From positions 1 to 39,384 of the forward strand of contig JALHLR010000027.1 of the NCBI GenBank assembly GCA_022844475.1: a DNA stretch of 39,384 bases, written 5' to 3'. The notes under the pieces were generated by a model. It was not told the origin of the DNA and searched no databases. It saw only the letters and a program-made list of their open reading frames with translations. Position numbers and translations under genes: made by a program. The first letter of the stretch is position 1; each line of letters starts with the position of its first letter. Of the stretch, positions 19,477 through 26,844 are shown in pieces. The stretch comes from Hyphomonadaceae bacterium (GTDB taxonomy: Bacteria > Pseudomonadota > Alphaproteobacteria > Caulobacterales > Hyphomonadaceae).

Positions 19477-21261
19477 CTAGGCGGGCTTCTTGGCTCCGCC
19501 GAACCGCTTCTTCATCCACTTGTCGAACTCGGTCTCGACGCCGGTGCGGCGCATGATGATGTATTGCTGCAGGATCGAGATCAGGTTCGACCAGACATAG
19601 TAGATCACGAGGCCCGCTGCGAAGCCCGCGAACAGCACAGTGAAGAGAAGCGGGATCCACTTCATGATCGCCTTCTGCATCGGGTCGGCCGGCGGCGCCG
19701 ACAGGCCTTGCAGGCCAACCATGGTGATGCCGTACAGGATCGGCCAGACACCGATGCCGAGCAGGCCGCCGATGAGCGGCACCGAGCGCGGCTCCCACGG
19801 GATCAGGCCGAACAGGTTGAAGATCGAGGTCGGGTCAGCGGCAGACATGTCCCTGATCCAGCCCACGAAGGGCGTATGGCGCATCTCGATCGTCACGTTG
19901 AGCACGTGGAAGAGCGCGTAGAACACGAACATGGTCGGGATCAGCGGCAGGCAGCCCGCGACCGGGTTCACCTTCTCGCGCTTGAACAGGTTGGCCTGCT
20001 CCGTGCGCATGCGCTGCGGGTCGGCGGCGAAGCGTTCCTGGATGGACTTCATCTCGGGCTGCAGCAGCCGCATCTTCGACATTGATTTGTACATGTTGTA
20101 CTGCAGGGGGAAGAACAGCGTCTTCACCACGACCGTCAGCACGAGGATGGCGATGCCGAAATAGCCGACCCAGCCCTGCAGAAGCATGAGGAAGTAGAAG
20201 AACGGCTTGGTGATGAAGAACATGAACGACCAGTCGATCGCATCGGTGAAGGAGGGCACGCCCTCCTTGTTCTCATAGCGCTCGAGCACGCTAAGCCGTT
20301 TTGCGCCGGCGAAGATACGTGCGGTCTTGGTGATCGATTGTCCGGGCTGGATCTCGTAGGGCGACAGATCGTAGCCGGCTGAATAGGTGACTGCGCCGTT
20401 GAGCGCCTCCGACCTCGCCACCATCGTAACGGTCTCGCCCTGTTCGGGCACTGCGGCGGCCATCCAGTATTTCGTGGTCAGTGAATTCCAGCCGCCCGTC
20501 ACGGCGCGCGACACGGCCTGGCCCTGGGTCAGGTCGTGATAGTTCTTCATCTGGTTCTTGTCGGTGCCGTAGACACCGAGCGCTCCGCGGTGTGCGCCTT
20601 GTTCCTGATGCGGTGTGGTCACGAGGTCGGGCGTCTGGCGCTGGCGAAGCTGCGTCTTCTGCGTCAACGTGATTGGGGTCGCGCCCGTGTTGGCAACGAC
20701 GTCGGCCACGGTGAACATGTAGTCGCCGTCGACGGTGATCGTGCGGTCGATGTGAACGGCTGCTGCCGTATAGGACAGCTTCAGCGGATTATCGAAGGTC
20801 AGGGGGCCGGCGCTCGTCTGCGTCCACAGCACATCGTCGGTGGTTGTGCTCGGGGTCGTCCAGGCGACCGTCGCGTAGAAGGCGCGCTCGGATTCCGCCG
20901 GCGCCAGCAGTTTGATCTCGCCGACGGGGTTCTTCGCTTCCTTGTCGCCGATCGTCTCGTAGAAATTCTTCAGCGATACATCGTCGATGCGCGAGCCGAG
21001 CAGCGAAATCGATCCTTCGACCGATGGCGCGTCCACGACGACGCGCTGTCCGGAGGCCAGTCCGGCGGTGACGATTTCTTCGCGGGGGCGGATGGTCGGA
21101 GTCGGCGATGCGGCCTGTTCGACGGCGTTTGCGGTGGCCTGCTGGCGGGCGGCCTGTGCAGCCCTCTGCTGGGGGTCCAGCACGAAGATGTTGTAAATCA
21201 TGAACAGCCCGAAGCACAGGGCGAGCGCCAGCAGGAGATTGCGCTGGTCTTGCTGTTCCAT
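19477..21261 (-). CDS. yidC: Membrane protein insertase YidC
   Basis: The product has 594 aa, normal for Gram-negative YidC. The N-terminal helix (LLLALALCFGLFMIYNIFVL, about 9-28) precedes a large periplasmic beta domain (about 60-350), followed by the conserved insertase core of five helices. Recognisable pieces include PLQYNMYKSMSKMRLLQP, the KREKVNPVAGCLPLIP stretch and the final FAAGLVIYYVWSN helix. A basic tail (KWMKKRFGGAKKPA) fits ribosome contact. It lies three bases downstream of rnpA in the classical rpmH-rnpA-yidC order. Confidence 0.97.
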   Translation of the reverse strand: MEQQDQRNLLLALALCFGLFMIYNIFVLDPQQRAAQAARQQATANAVEQAASPTPTIRPREEIVTAGLASGQRVVVDAPSVEGSISLLGSRIDDVSLKNFYETIGDKEAKNPVGEIKLLAPAESERAFYATVAWTTPSTTTDDVLWTQTSAGPLTFDNPLKLSYTAAAVHIDRTITVDGDYMFTVADVVANTGATPITLTQKTQLRQRQTPDLVTTPHQEQGAHRGALGVYGTDKNQMKNYHDLTQGQAVSRAVTGGWNSLTTKYWMAAAVPEQGETVTMVARSEALNGAVTYSAGYDLSPYEIQPGQSITKTARIFAGAKRLSVLERYENKEGVPSFTDAIDWSFMFFITKPFFYFLMLLQGWVGYFGIAILVLTVVVKTLFFPLQYNMYKSMSKMRLLQPEMKSIQERFAADPQRMRTEQANLFKREKVNPVAGCLPLIPTMFVFYALFHVLNVTIEMRHTPFVGWIRDMSAADPTSIFNLFGLIPWEPRSVPLIGGLLGIGVWPILYGITMVGLQGLSAPPADPMQKAIMKWIPLLFTVLFAGFAAGLVIYYVWSNLISILQQYIIMRRTGVETEFDKWMKKRFGGAKKPA

Positions 21262-21264
21262 GGA

Positions 21265-21651
21265 TCAGGTCCGGGAGCTGGAGGCGCTGGCGTCCGCCTG
21301 AAAGGCGCCATCTGAAGTCAGGAGGCGGCGGCGGAGGCTTATCAACGCCTTTTCCATATCGTCAAGCAAACGCGGCCATGGCGCTGTGGCAGTTTCCTGA
21401 CGCGCCACAAAGACGTAGTCGGCGCCTCCAATGCCATGGACGGGCAATAGCGACCGCGCCGCCTCACGCAACCGGCGCCTGGCGCGGTTACGGATGACGG
21501 CGTTGCCGATCTTCTTGGTGGTGGTGAATCCTGCGCCGGCCTCGCCCCGCGGCGGCTTGCGGTGACGGGCCTGAACGACGATCAGGCGCCGTCTTTCGGC
21601 AAAACCCTCTGCAACAAAGAGGAATTCGCGCCTCACCCGAAGGCGAAGCAC
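21265..21651 (-). CDS. rnpA: Ribonuclease P protein component
   Basis: RnpA is the protein subunit that helps RNase P cut tRNA leaders. From the GTG at 21651 it has 128 aa and begins MLRLRVRREFLFVAEG, matching the family's N-terminus. The RNR signature KKIGNAVIRNRARRRLRE is intact. No SD is visible before this GTG. The frame stays open upstream through all of rpmH to a GTG at 21837, with no ATG, GTG or TTG between, so a 190-aa form (21265-21837) with a Pro-rich N-terminal extension is the only alternative. That start has AAAGGAA at a suitable distance. See findings. Confidence 0.9.
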   Translation of the reverse strand: MLRLRVRREFLFVAEGFAERRRLIVVQARHRKPPRGEAGAGFTTTKKIGNAVIRNRARRRLREAARSLLPVHGIGGADYVFVARQETATAPWPRLLDDMEKALISLRRRLLTSDGAFQADASASSSRT

Positions 21652-21689
21652 CTCAATCTGCGGCGCTGTGTCGTAGGTCGCGGGAACGC

Positions 21690-21830
21690 TTACGCGCTCA
21701 GACGCTTGCGGCCCTTGGCGCGGCGGGATGCCAGGATTTTCTGGCCGTTCTTGGTCGCCATGCGCGCGCGGAACCCGTGGCGCCGCTTGCGCTTCAGGTT
21801 GCTCGGCTGGAAAGTCCGTTTGGTGGACAC
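21690..21830 (-). CDS. rpmH: 50S ribosomal protein L34
   Basis: The product has 46 aa (L34 is usually 44-46) and matches the family throughout: [20 protein letters not shown], then [20 protein letters not shown], then KRLSA. The GTG start at 21830 is preceded by AAGGGG nine bases upstream (21845-21840). It heads the rnpA-yidC-engB group. The whole gene is overlapped by the open upstream extension of the rnpA frame. Confidence 0.97.
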   Translation of the reverse strand: MSTKRTFQPSNLKRKRRHGFRARMATKNGQKILASRRAKGRKRLSA

Positions 21831-21864
21831 GGGTCACTGCCCCTTATTCCTTTAGGAGGCGGGG

Positions 21865-21893
21865 GAACTACATGCTCGATCCGTGCAAGTCAA
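21865..21893 (-). promoter_or_regulatory. Putative rpmH promoter
   Basis: TTGACT (21893-21888) is followed after 17 bases by TAGTTC (21870-21865) on the - strand. Transcription would start near 21858, giving a leader of about 28 bases that still carries both candidate ribosome sites (AAAGGAA and AAGGGG). The -35 is good, the -10 moderate. Confidence 0.45.
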
Positions 21894-21962
21894 GCACGAC
21901 CGGACTGTCGCATGAAGTCACCTTCCGGCGACGGGATTGTGACTGCTAGGCCGTACAACCAC

Positions 21963-23465
21963 ATGAAAAGACGGCAAAGCCGGGCGAACCGGGAACGCCC
22001 AGGGGACCACCAGCTGAGCGAGATCGATCATCCGGAGGGAGATGCCGCCCCGGCCAGCACGCCGGAAGGCGGAAAGGGACGCTTTTTGTCCGGCCTGCGC
22101 GGTCGTCTGCTCATCTCGACCGCCGCTTTCGTTCTGATCGCCGTGTCGCTGGCCTATCCCGTCCTGGCTGGGACCTACCGCAACAACTGGCTGGAGGAGC
22201 GAGGGCAGGCGGCCCAGATCGCCGCACTCGCCGTCGAGGCGGCGCCTGACGGGCGGGTGGGGGACGAACTGTCCCGCCAGCTACTGGAGCGCGCGCAGGT
22301 CGTCTCGGTTGCCGTGCAGGAGCAGGATTTCCGCGGCGAGATCCTGCCGCCCGCCATCGACATCTCCGGCGACCTGGTGGTGATCGATCTTCGAACCGAG
22401 AATTTCGTGGACGGTATTGCTGGCGCATTCAGCCACATGTTCGCGCCCCGGGGCCGTTTCCTGCGCATCCTGCTCTCGCCATCCCTGACGCGCGACGAGG
22501 TGATGGAAGTGATCGTGCAGGAGCAGGGGCTGAAGGACGGGCTGATCGCGTTCTCCCGTACGCTGCTGCTGCTCTCGCTTTTGATCGCCGCGATGGTCGG
22601 CGCGCTGGTCTATTTCGCAATCTACCGGCTGGTGATCCAGCCAATGCGGCGCCTGACGTTGGGCATCGTCCGCTTCGCAAATGCGCCCGAGGGCGCCGAG
22701 TTCGAGCCGATGCCCAGAGGCGCCGACGAGATGCGTCGCGCCAACGTGGCGCTGCAGGCGATGCAGAAGACGGTGTCCGCAGCCTTTCGCCAGCGCAAGC
22801 GGCTGGCCGAGCTCGGCGAGGCGGTCGCCAAGATCAACCACGACCTGCGCAACTCGCTCTCCGCCGCCCAAATCGTCTCTGAAGGCCTTGCCGAGTCCGA
22901 AGACCCTCGCGTCAGACGCGCCGCGCCACGCCTTGAGCGGGCGATTCAGCGCGCGGTCAATCTCGCCGAGGCGACGCTGAGCCATGCGCGCCAAGATCCC
23001 TCTGCGCCGAACCTGTGCACTGTGAACCTCATTCCTGCCATCGATGAAGCCGCGGCCGAGGGCCTCGCAGGCGCCGGCGAGATCGAATGGAAGCTTGACG
23101 CGACGGGGCCGGTCAATGCGGTCGCTGACGTCGACCATGTGCATCGCATCGTCGCCAACCTTGTCCGCAATGCCGCGCGGGCCATACGCGACCAGAAGGA
23201 CCGATCCTGCCCCGGCAAGGTCAGCGCGCGCGTTTTTCTCGACGGTGACTCGGCCGTGGTCGAAATCGCCGACAATGGTCCCGGCGTGCCGGCGATGGTG
23301 GTGGGCCGGCTGTTCCAGCCCTTCGCCGGCTCGGCGTCGCGCGGGGGGGCAGGCCTGGGCCTTGCGATTGCGCGCGAGCTCGCTCGCGGCATGAAGGGTG
23401 AGCTGGTTATGTCATCGAACGGTTCAGAGGGCGCTGCCTTCACGCTGCGCGTTCCAGCTGCCTAG
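21963..23465 (+). CDS. Membrane sensor histidine kinase (orphan)
   Basis: The product has 500 aa from the ATG at 21963; an in-frame ATG at 21912 would add 17 residues, and neither has a good SD. A charged N-terminus precedes helix one (LLISTAAFVLIAVSLAYPVL) and a periplasmic loop of about 140 residues. Helix two (TLLLLSLLIAAMVGALVYFA) leads to a HAMP segment (VIQPMRRLTLGIVRFAN). The H box is unusual, KINHDLRNSLSAAQ with H293. The ATPase domain shows NLVRNAARAI, IADNGPGVP and RGGAGLGLAIAREL. No response regulator is adjacent. It is divergent from rpmH. Confidence 0.9.
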   Translation: MKRRQSRANRERPGDHQLSEIDHPEGDAAPASTPEGGKGRFLSGLRGRLLISTAAFVLIAVSLAYPVLAGTYRNNWLEERGQAAQIAALAVEAAPDGRVGDELSRQLLERAQVVSVAVQEQDFRGEILPPAIDISGDLVVIDLRTENFVDGIAGAFSHMFAPRGRFLRILLSPSLTRDEVMEVIVQEQGLKDGLIAFSRTLLLLSLLIAAMVGALVYFAIYRLVIQPMRRLTLGIVRFANAPEGAEFEPMPRGADEMRRANVALQAMQKTVSAAFRQRKRLAELGEAVAKINHDLRNSLSAAQIVSEGLAESEDPRVRRAAPRLERAIQRAVNLAEATLSHARQDPSAPNLCTVNLIPAIDEAAAEGLAGAGEIEWKLDATGPVNAVADVDHVHRIVANLVRNAARAIRDQKDRSCPGKVSARVFLDGDSAVVEIADNGPGVPAMVVGRLFQPFAGSASRGGAGLGLAIARELARGMKGELVMSSNGSEGAAFTLRVPAA

Positions 23466-23478
23466 GCAAGCGTGACAC

Positions 23479-23586
23479 CTACGGAAAGAGCGCGAACGCT
23501 CCGAGCAGCGCCATCATCACGAGGACGCATGCCCAAGCCAGGTGGGCGACTAGCCCATAGTGTCTGGCACGTCTGAGATGTTGCAT
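23479..23586 (-). CDS. Candidate small single-pass membrane protein
   Basis: The product would have 35 aa, with a basic start (MQHLRRARHYG) and one hydrophobic helix (VAHLAWACVLVMMALLGAFA) before the stop. A GAGG lies nine bases before the ATG. It is convergent with the histidine kinase, 13 bp from its stop. The basic-then-hydrophobic pattern is typical of genuine small membrane proteins, but length alone cannot prove coding. Function unknown. Confidence 0.4.
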   Translation of the reverse strand: MQHLRRARHYGLVAHLAWACVLVMMALLGAFALFP

Positions 23587-23693
23587 GAGGTAGCGCCTCG
23601 CTTCTGGGCTAACGTCTACGTCACCGGCGCGCATGGATCTGTACGCGGTCGGATACTTCGTGGTGCGTCAACTCGACCGATCGCAGCGATTGA

Positions 23694-23800
23694 GAGTCAT
23701 GATCTTTGTGACTCCGCGCAAGCAGAGGGCCCACGGCAAGCCGTGAGCCCTCATGGACGCCAGCGGTGTCGGGACCGGAGCGCGTCCGTTCCCCTTTTTT
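23694..23800 (+). ncRNA. Candidate structured small transcript ending in an intrinsic terminator
   Basis: Three stem-loops follow one another: GAGTCA/TGACTC (23694-23714), a 12-bp stem with one mismatch and CAAG loop (23725-23752), and the terminator hairpin with a U6 tail (23771-23800). No + strand gene follows (the next gene is convergent), so it is not an attenuator. It could be a small RNA or the 3' end of the kinase mRNA. A 37-codon frame (23633-23746, MDLYAVGYFVVRQLDRSQRL...) overlaps its 5' part but has no SD. The 5' end is not located. The rest of the 503-bp gap after the kinase contains only the small membrane ORF and the ggt hairpins. Confidence 0.35.
23771..23800 (+). terminator. 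Intrinsic terminator
   Basis: GGGA-c-CGGA (23771-23779) pairs with TCCG-t-TCCC (23785-23793) around a short loop, followed by C and six T (23795-23800). This is the only hairpin with a clear U-run that I found in the window. Confidence 0.65.
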
Positions 23801-23888
23801 GGATCAGGTACTGCCCGGCGAACCGGTCACGTTGCCCGCATCGGACGCGTCGAGCGCCACTGTCCCGTGGAATTCTGAGTGCTCACCG

Positions 23889-23953
23889 CGGGTTCCGATG
23901 GAACCCGTGACGAAACTGACGATGCAAACAGCTTCGCCTGCAGGCGAAGGCTG
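23889..23953 (-). terminator. Two hairpins downstream of ggt
   Basis: On the - strand after the ggt stop, a long stem (23929-23953, core palindrome TTCGCCTGCAGGCGAA, one bulged G) is followed by TTTG. About 20 bases later comes a second perfect 8-bp hairpin CGGGTTCC-gat-GGAACCCG (23889-23907). The first is a plausible terminator for ggt; the second may be a back-up. Confidence 0.5.
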
Positions 23954-23968
23954 CCTGACCGCGCGGGT

Positions 23969-25717
23969 CTAGCGCACGATTTCCAGCGCCACGCCTTCGC
24001 GTCTTGGATCAGCGCCGCCCTCAAGACGATCCGGACGCACGACGATCAGGTTGAGCCCTGAATTCTCGCCCGCCACTTCGCGGATCCTGAAGCCGGCATC
24101 CGACAGGAATTTCGACCATAGCTTGCCGGTCTCGTCAGCGGTCTCGACGCTCACCACGGGACCGCGCGCCACCACGTTGGGCAGCGAACTCGCCTGTTGG
24201 GCAGTCGCGCCCCAGTCCAGCACGGCCACCAGCGTCTTCGACACATAGCCGATGATGGAGTTGCCGCCTGGTGAGCCGGTGATCATGAAGGGATCGCCCG
24301 CCTGGTCGAACACGATGGTCGGCGACATGGATGAGCGCGGGCGCTTTCCCGGCCCCGGCGCGTTGGCGACGGGCTTGCCGCCGAGGGTCGGCGGGCGCGT
24401 GAAGTCAGTGAGCTGGTTGTTGAGCAGGAAGCCGTTGGTCCAGCGCTGCGAGCCGAAGCCGCTTTCCACCGTGGCGGTGAATGAGACGGCATTGCCTTCA
24501 TAGTCGATGAAGGACAGGTGCGTTGTGCCCTGCTGGGCTGCGTTGGCATCGCGTCCCCACATGTCGACGATCGGCTTGCCGTGCAGCACGGCACCGGGGT
24601 CGCCCGGTTTCGGCGCATCGCCCGGCTTGAAGCCGCTGGCGGCGCGGGCGCTGATGTAAGTCGGGTTGAGAAGGTCAGCGACCGGCACGGACACGGCGTC
24701 CGGATCGGCGACATAGTGGTCGCGGTCGGCATAGCCAAGTTGCTGCGCCAGAACGAAATCGCGCAGGTTGGCTGCGGGCGTTTCCTCCGGGGTCGCCGCG
24801 GCGATCTTGTCGTACAACGACATGATCAGGTTCATCGCCACGCCGCCGGAAGAGGAGGGCGGCGCCGAGCAGATCCGATAGGTACGGAACGGGCCGCAGA
24901 CGGCGGGCTTCTCAAGCACCTTGTAGTCGGCGATGTCCTTCACCGACAGCGCACCTTGGATGTCGCCGGAGTGGACAGTGTCGACGATGTCCTGCGCGAT
25001 CTGGCCGCTGTAAAAGACGGCCGGTCCGTCCTTGGCGACCGAGCGCAGCGTGGCCGCATATTCGGGATTGATACGCCGGTCGCCGGCGGCCAATGCCTTT
25101 CCATTCGGATAGAAATAAGCGCTGGTCTCTGGATTCTTCGCGAGCGGGCCGTTCTTGTAGTAGGACGATCCCAGTGCGCTTGCGAGGCGAGGCGACACGA
25201 TGAAGCCTTCATCCGCCAGCTTGATCGCCGCGTCGAAGTTTGCCGCCCATGGCTGCTTGCCGTACTTGTCGTGCGCGGCCTTGTAGAGCGCGACCGCGCC
25301 CGGCACGCCGATCGATCTTCCGGATGTGACGGCTGGTCCAAACCCGAGATTCTGTCCGTTAACGGTGAAGTAGTCCGCCGTCGCCGCCGCCGGCGCGGTC
25401 TCGCGTCCGTCAAAGACGGTCGTGGTGTTGGATTTGCGGTCGTAGACGACCATGTAGCCGCCACCGCCAATTCCGGAGCTCTGCGGCTCGACAAGGCCCA
25501 GCACGGCATGTGCTGCGATCGCCGCATCGACCGCGCTGCCGCCGGCCTTGATCGCGGCAAGGCCTGCTTCAACCGCCCGCTTGTCCGCCGCCGAGATCAT
25601 GGCGCGGCCCGAGAGTTTCCACTCTGATGTTGGCGTGGCCGCTGGCGGGCTGGTGCAGCCAGACACTGCGATCAGAATGGCGAAAGCGGCGATGCCGGCA
25701 AGCCTGGTGTGGCGCAT
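23969..25717 (-). CDS. ggt: Gamma-glutamyltransferase, probable lipoprotein
   Basis: The product has 582 aa. AAGGAG about nine bases upstream supports the ATG at 25717. A signal peptide ends in AVSGC21, so it is probably lipidated. The GGT proenzyme fold is clear: early GIGGGGYMVVYD, the SSGGVAMNL stretch, and the autoprocessing site GTTHLSFIDYEGNAVS, where T398 should become the N-terminal nucleophile of the small subunit after self-cleavage. GSPGGNSIIGYV completes the active site. It cleaves or transfers the gamma-glutamyl group of glutathione in the periplasm. It is divergent from a P1 peptidase gene. Confidence 0.95.
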   Translation of the reverse strand: MRHTRLAGIAAFAILIAVSGCTSPPAATPTSEWKLSGRAMISAADKRAVEAGLAAIKAGGSAVDAAIAAHAVLGLVEPQSSGIGGGGYMVVYDRKSNTTTVFDGRETAPAAATADYFTVNGQNLGFGPAVTSGRSIGVPGAVALYKAAHDKYGKQPWAANFDAAIKLADEGFIVSPRLASALGSSYYKNGPLAKNPETSAYFYPNGKALAAGDRRINPEYAATLRSVAKDGPAVFYSGQIAQDIVDTVHSGDIQGALSVKDIADYKVLEKPAVCGPFRTYRICSAPPSSSGGVAMNLIMSLYDKIAAATPEETPAANLRDFVLAQQLGYADRDHYVADPDAVSVPVADLLNPTYISARAASGFKPGDAPKPGDPGAVLHGKPIVDMWGRDANAAQQGTTHLSFIDYEGNAVSFTATVESGFGSQRWTNGFLLNNQLTDFTRPPTLGGKPVANAPGPGKRPRSSMSPTIVFDQAGDPFMITGSPGGNSIIGYVSKTLVAVLDWGATAQQASSLPNVVARGPVVSVETADETGKLWSKFLSDAGFRIREVAGENSGLNLIVVRPDRLEGGADPRREGVALEIVR

Positions 25718-25768
25718 GCGCGGGCGCTCCTTGTTGCGCAGGAGGGAGAGGGCGGTCATACAGCCCCA

Positions 25769-25774
25769 TTATAC
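25769..25774 (-). promoter_or_regulatory. Putative -10 box of ggt
   Basis: A perfect TATAAT lies on the - strand 51 bases upstream of the ggt start codon. No good -35 is visible at 16-18 bases; instead an inverted repeat CCGTC/GACGG (25775-25791) fills the spacer and could bind an activator or repressor. Confidence 0.35.
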
Positions 25775-25819
25775 CGTCCTGCAATGACGGCAACTGAAGC
25801 CTGCCTTGAGGCCTGTGAA

Positions 25820-25840
25820 ATGACGGGAATTGCCACTTGA
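25820..25840 (+). other. Possible six-codon leader ORF coupled to the P1 peptidase start
   Basis: An ATG at 25820 with GAGG eight bases upstream encodes MTGIAT and stops with a TGA (25838-25840) that overlaps the TTG start of the next gene (TTGA). The downstream TTG has no good SD of its own. This may be a translational-coupling leader, or a one-base indel may separate the true ATG from the body. Confidence 0.35.
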
Positions 25841-26844
25841 GCGCGCGACCCGGCCCGGCAAACCTCATAACCGACGTGGGGGGGCTACTCGTCGGCTCGG
25901 CCCATGACGCATCCGTGGCTACGGGCGTCACCGTGATCCGCCCCGAGGTGCGCGCCGTGACAGCGGTTGTCGTCGCCGGTGGCGGACCTGGCACGCGCGA
26001 AACGGACGCGTTGGCGCCCGATACACTTGTCGATGCGGTGGATGCGATCGTGTTCTCGGGCGGCTCGGTCTATGGCCTTGCGGCCGCCGATGGCGTTACC
26101 GCAGCGCTCGGGGCGGCGGGGCACGGCTTCGCGCTCTTTCCCAACAGCGCCATTCCCACGTCCCCCATCGTGCCAGCGGCCATACTCTATGATCTCGCCA
26201 ATGCCGGCGACAAGGCATGGGGGGAGAGGCCGCCCTATCGCGACCTGGGCATGCAGGCGCTCGCAAATGCAAAGCCGGCTTTCGACCTCGGCCGTGCAGG
26301 CGCAGGCTTTGGCGCGCGCGCGGGAGGGGGCCCCGGAGGCCTCGGCTCAGCAAGCATCGCCACGCATGACGGCGTCGTGGTGGGGGCGCTTGCAGCGGTA
26401 AACTCGCATGGCGCGGTGAAAATGCCCGGGTCGGATGCGTTCTGGGCATGGCCCTACGAACAAGCAGGCGAGTTCGGCGGCGCACGGCCCGCGGGCGACT
26501 ACGCGCTCGATCCGGATGACTGGGGCGGCGCCAAGAGCAATCCCGGCATCCGTCCCCTGCCGCCGATGGCAGGGCGCACCAACACCACGCTTTGTTGTGT
26601 CGCGACCAATGTGGCGCTCGCGCCTGCGGAAGCGCAGCGGATCGCGAAGATGGCGATGGCGGGCGTCGCGCGCGCCGTCCGGCCGGCGTTCGCACCCTTC
26701 GATGGCGATGTGGTGTTCTGTCTCTCGACCGCGCAGGTCGAGCGCAGCGAGCATCGTCCGTTCATGCTGGCCCGCATCGGCGAGCTTGCAGCCAGCACGC
26801 TGGCGCGCGCCATCGCCCGCGCGGTGTTTGAAGCAGGCGGCTAG
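25837..26844 (+). CDS. P1-family (DmpA/NylC-like, S58) aminopeptidase/amidase
   Basis: The product has 335 aa, with a TTG start. The N-terminus NLITDVGGLLVGSAHD matches the NAITDVPGVRVGH-type opening of the family, so the start must lie upstream of it. The autoprocessing site is N249/T250 in GRTNTTLCCVATN. Its place and the N/T choice match NylC-type enzymes, while DmpA uses Gly249/Ser250. Self-cleavage should expose the Thr nucleophile. Glycine-rich loops (FSGGSVYGLAAADG, RAGGGPGGLGSAS) form the scaffold. There is no signal peptide, so it acts in the cytoplasm on N-terminal amino acids or amide oligomers. Its stop shares CTAG with the convergent kinase gene. Confidence 0.9.
   Translation: MSARPGPANLITDVGGLLVGSAHDASVATGVTVIRPEVRAVTAVVVAGGGPGTRETDALAPDTLVDAVDAIVFSGGSVYGLAAADGVTAALGAAGHGFALFPNSAIPTSPIVPAAILYDLANAGDKAWGERPPYRDLGMQALANAKPAFDLGRAGAGFGARAGGGPGGLGSASIATHDGVVVGALAAVNSHGAVKMPGSDAFWAWPYEQAGEFGGARPAGDYALDPDDWGGAKSNPGIRPLPPMAGRTNTTLCCVATNVALAPAEAQRIAKMAMAGVARAVRPAFAPFDGDVVFCLSTAQVERSEHRPFMLARIGELAASTLARAIARAVFEAGG

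Noticed and set aside
23560..23910. 116-codon + strand frame in the gap after the orphan kinase
   Set aside because: It runs through the terminator and hairpins, and its composition is not protein-like.
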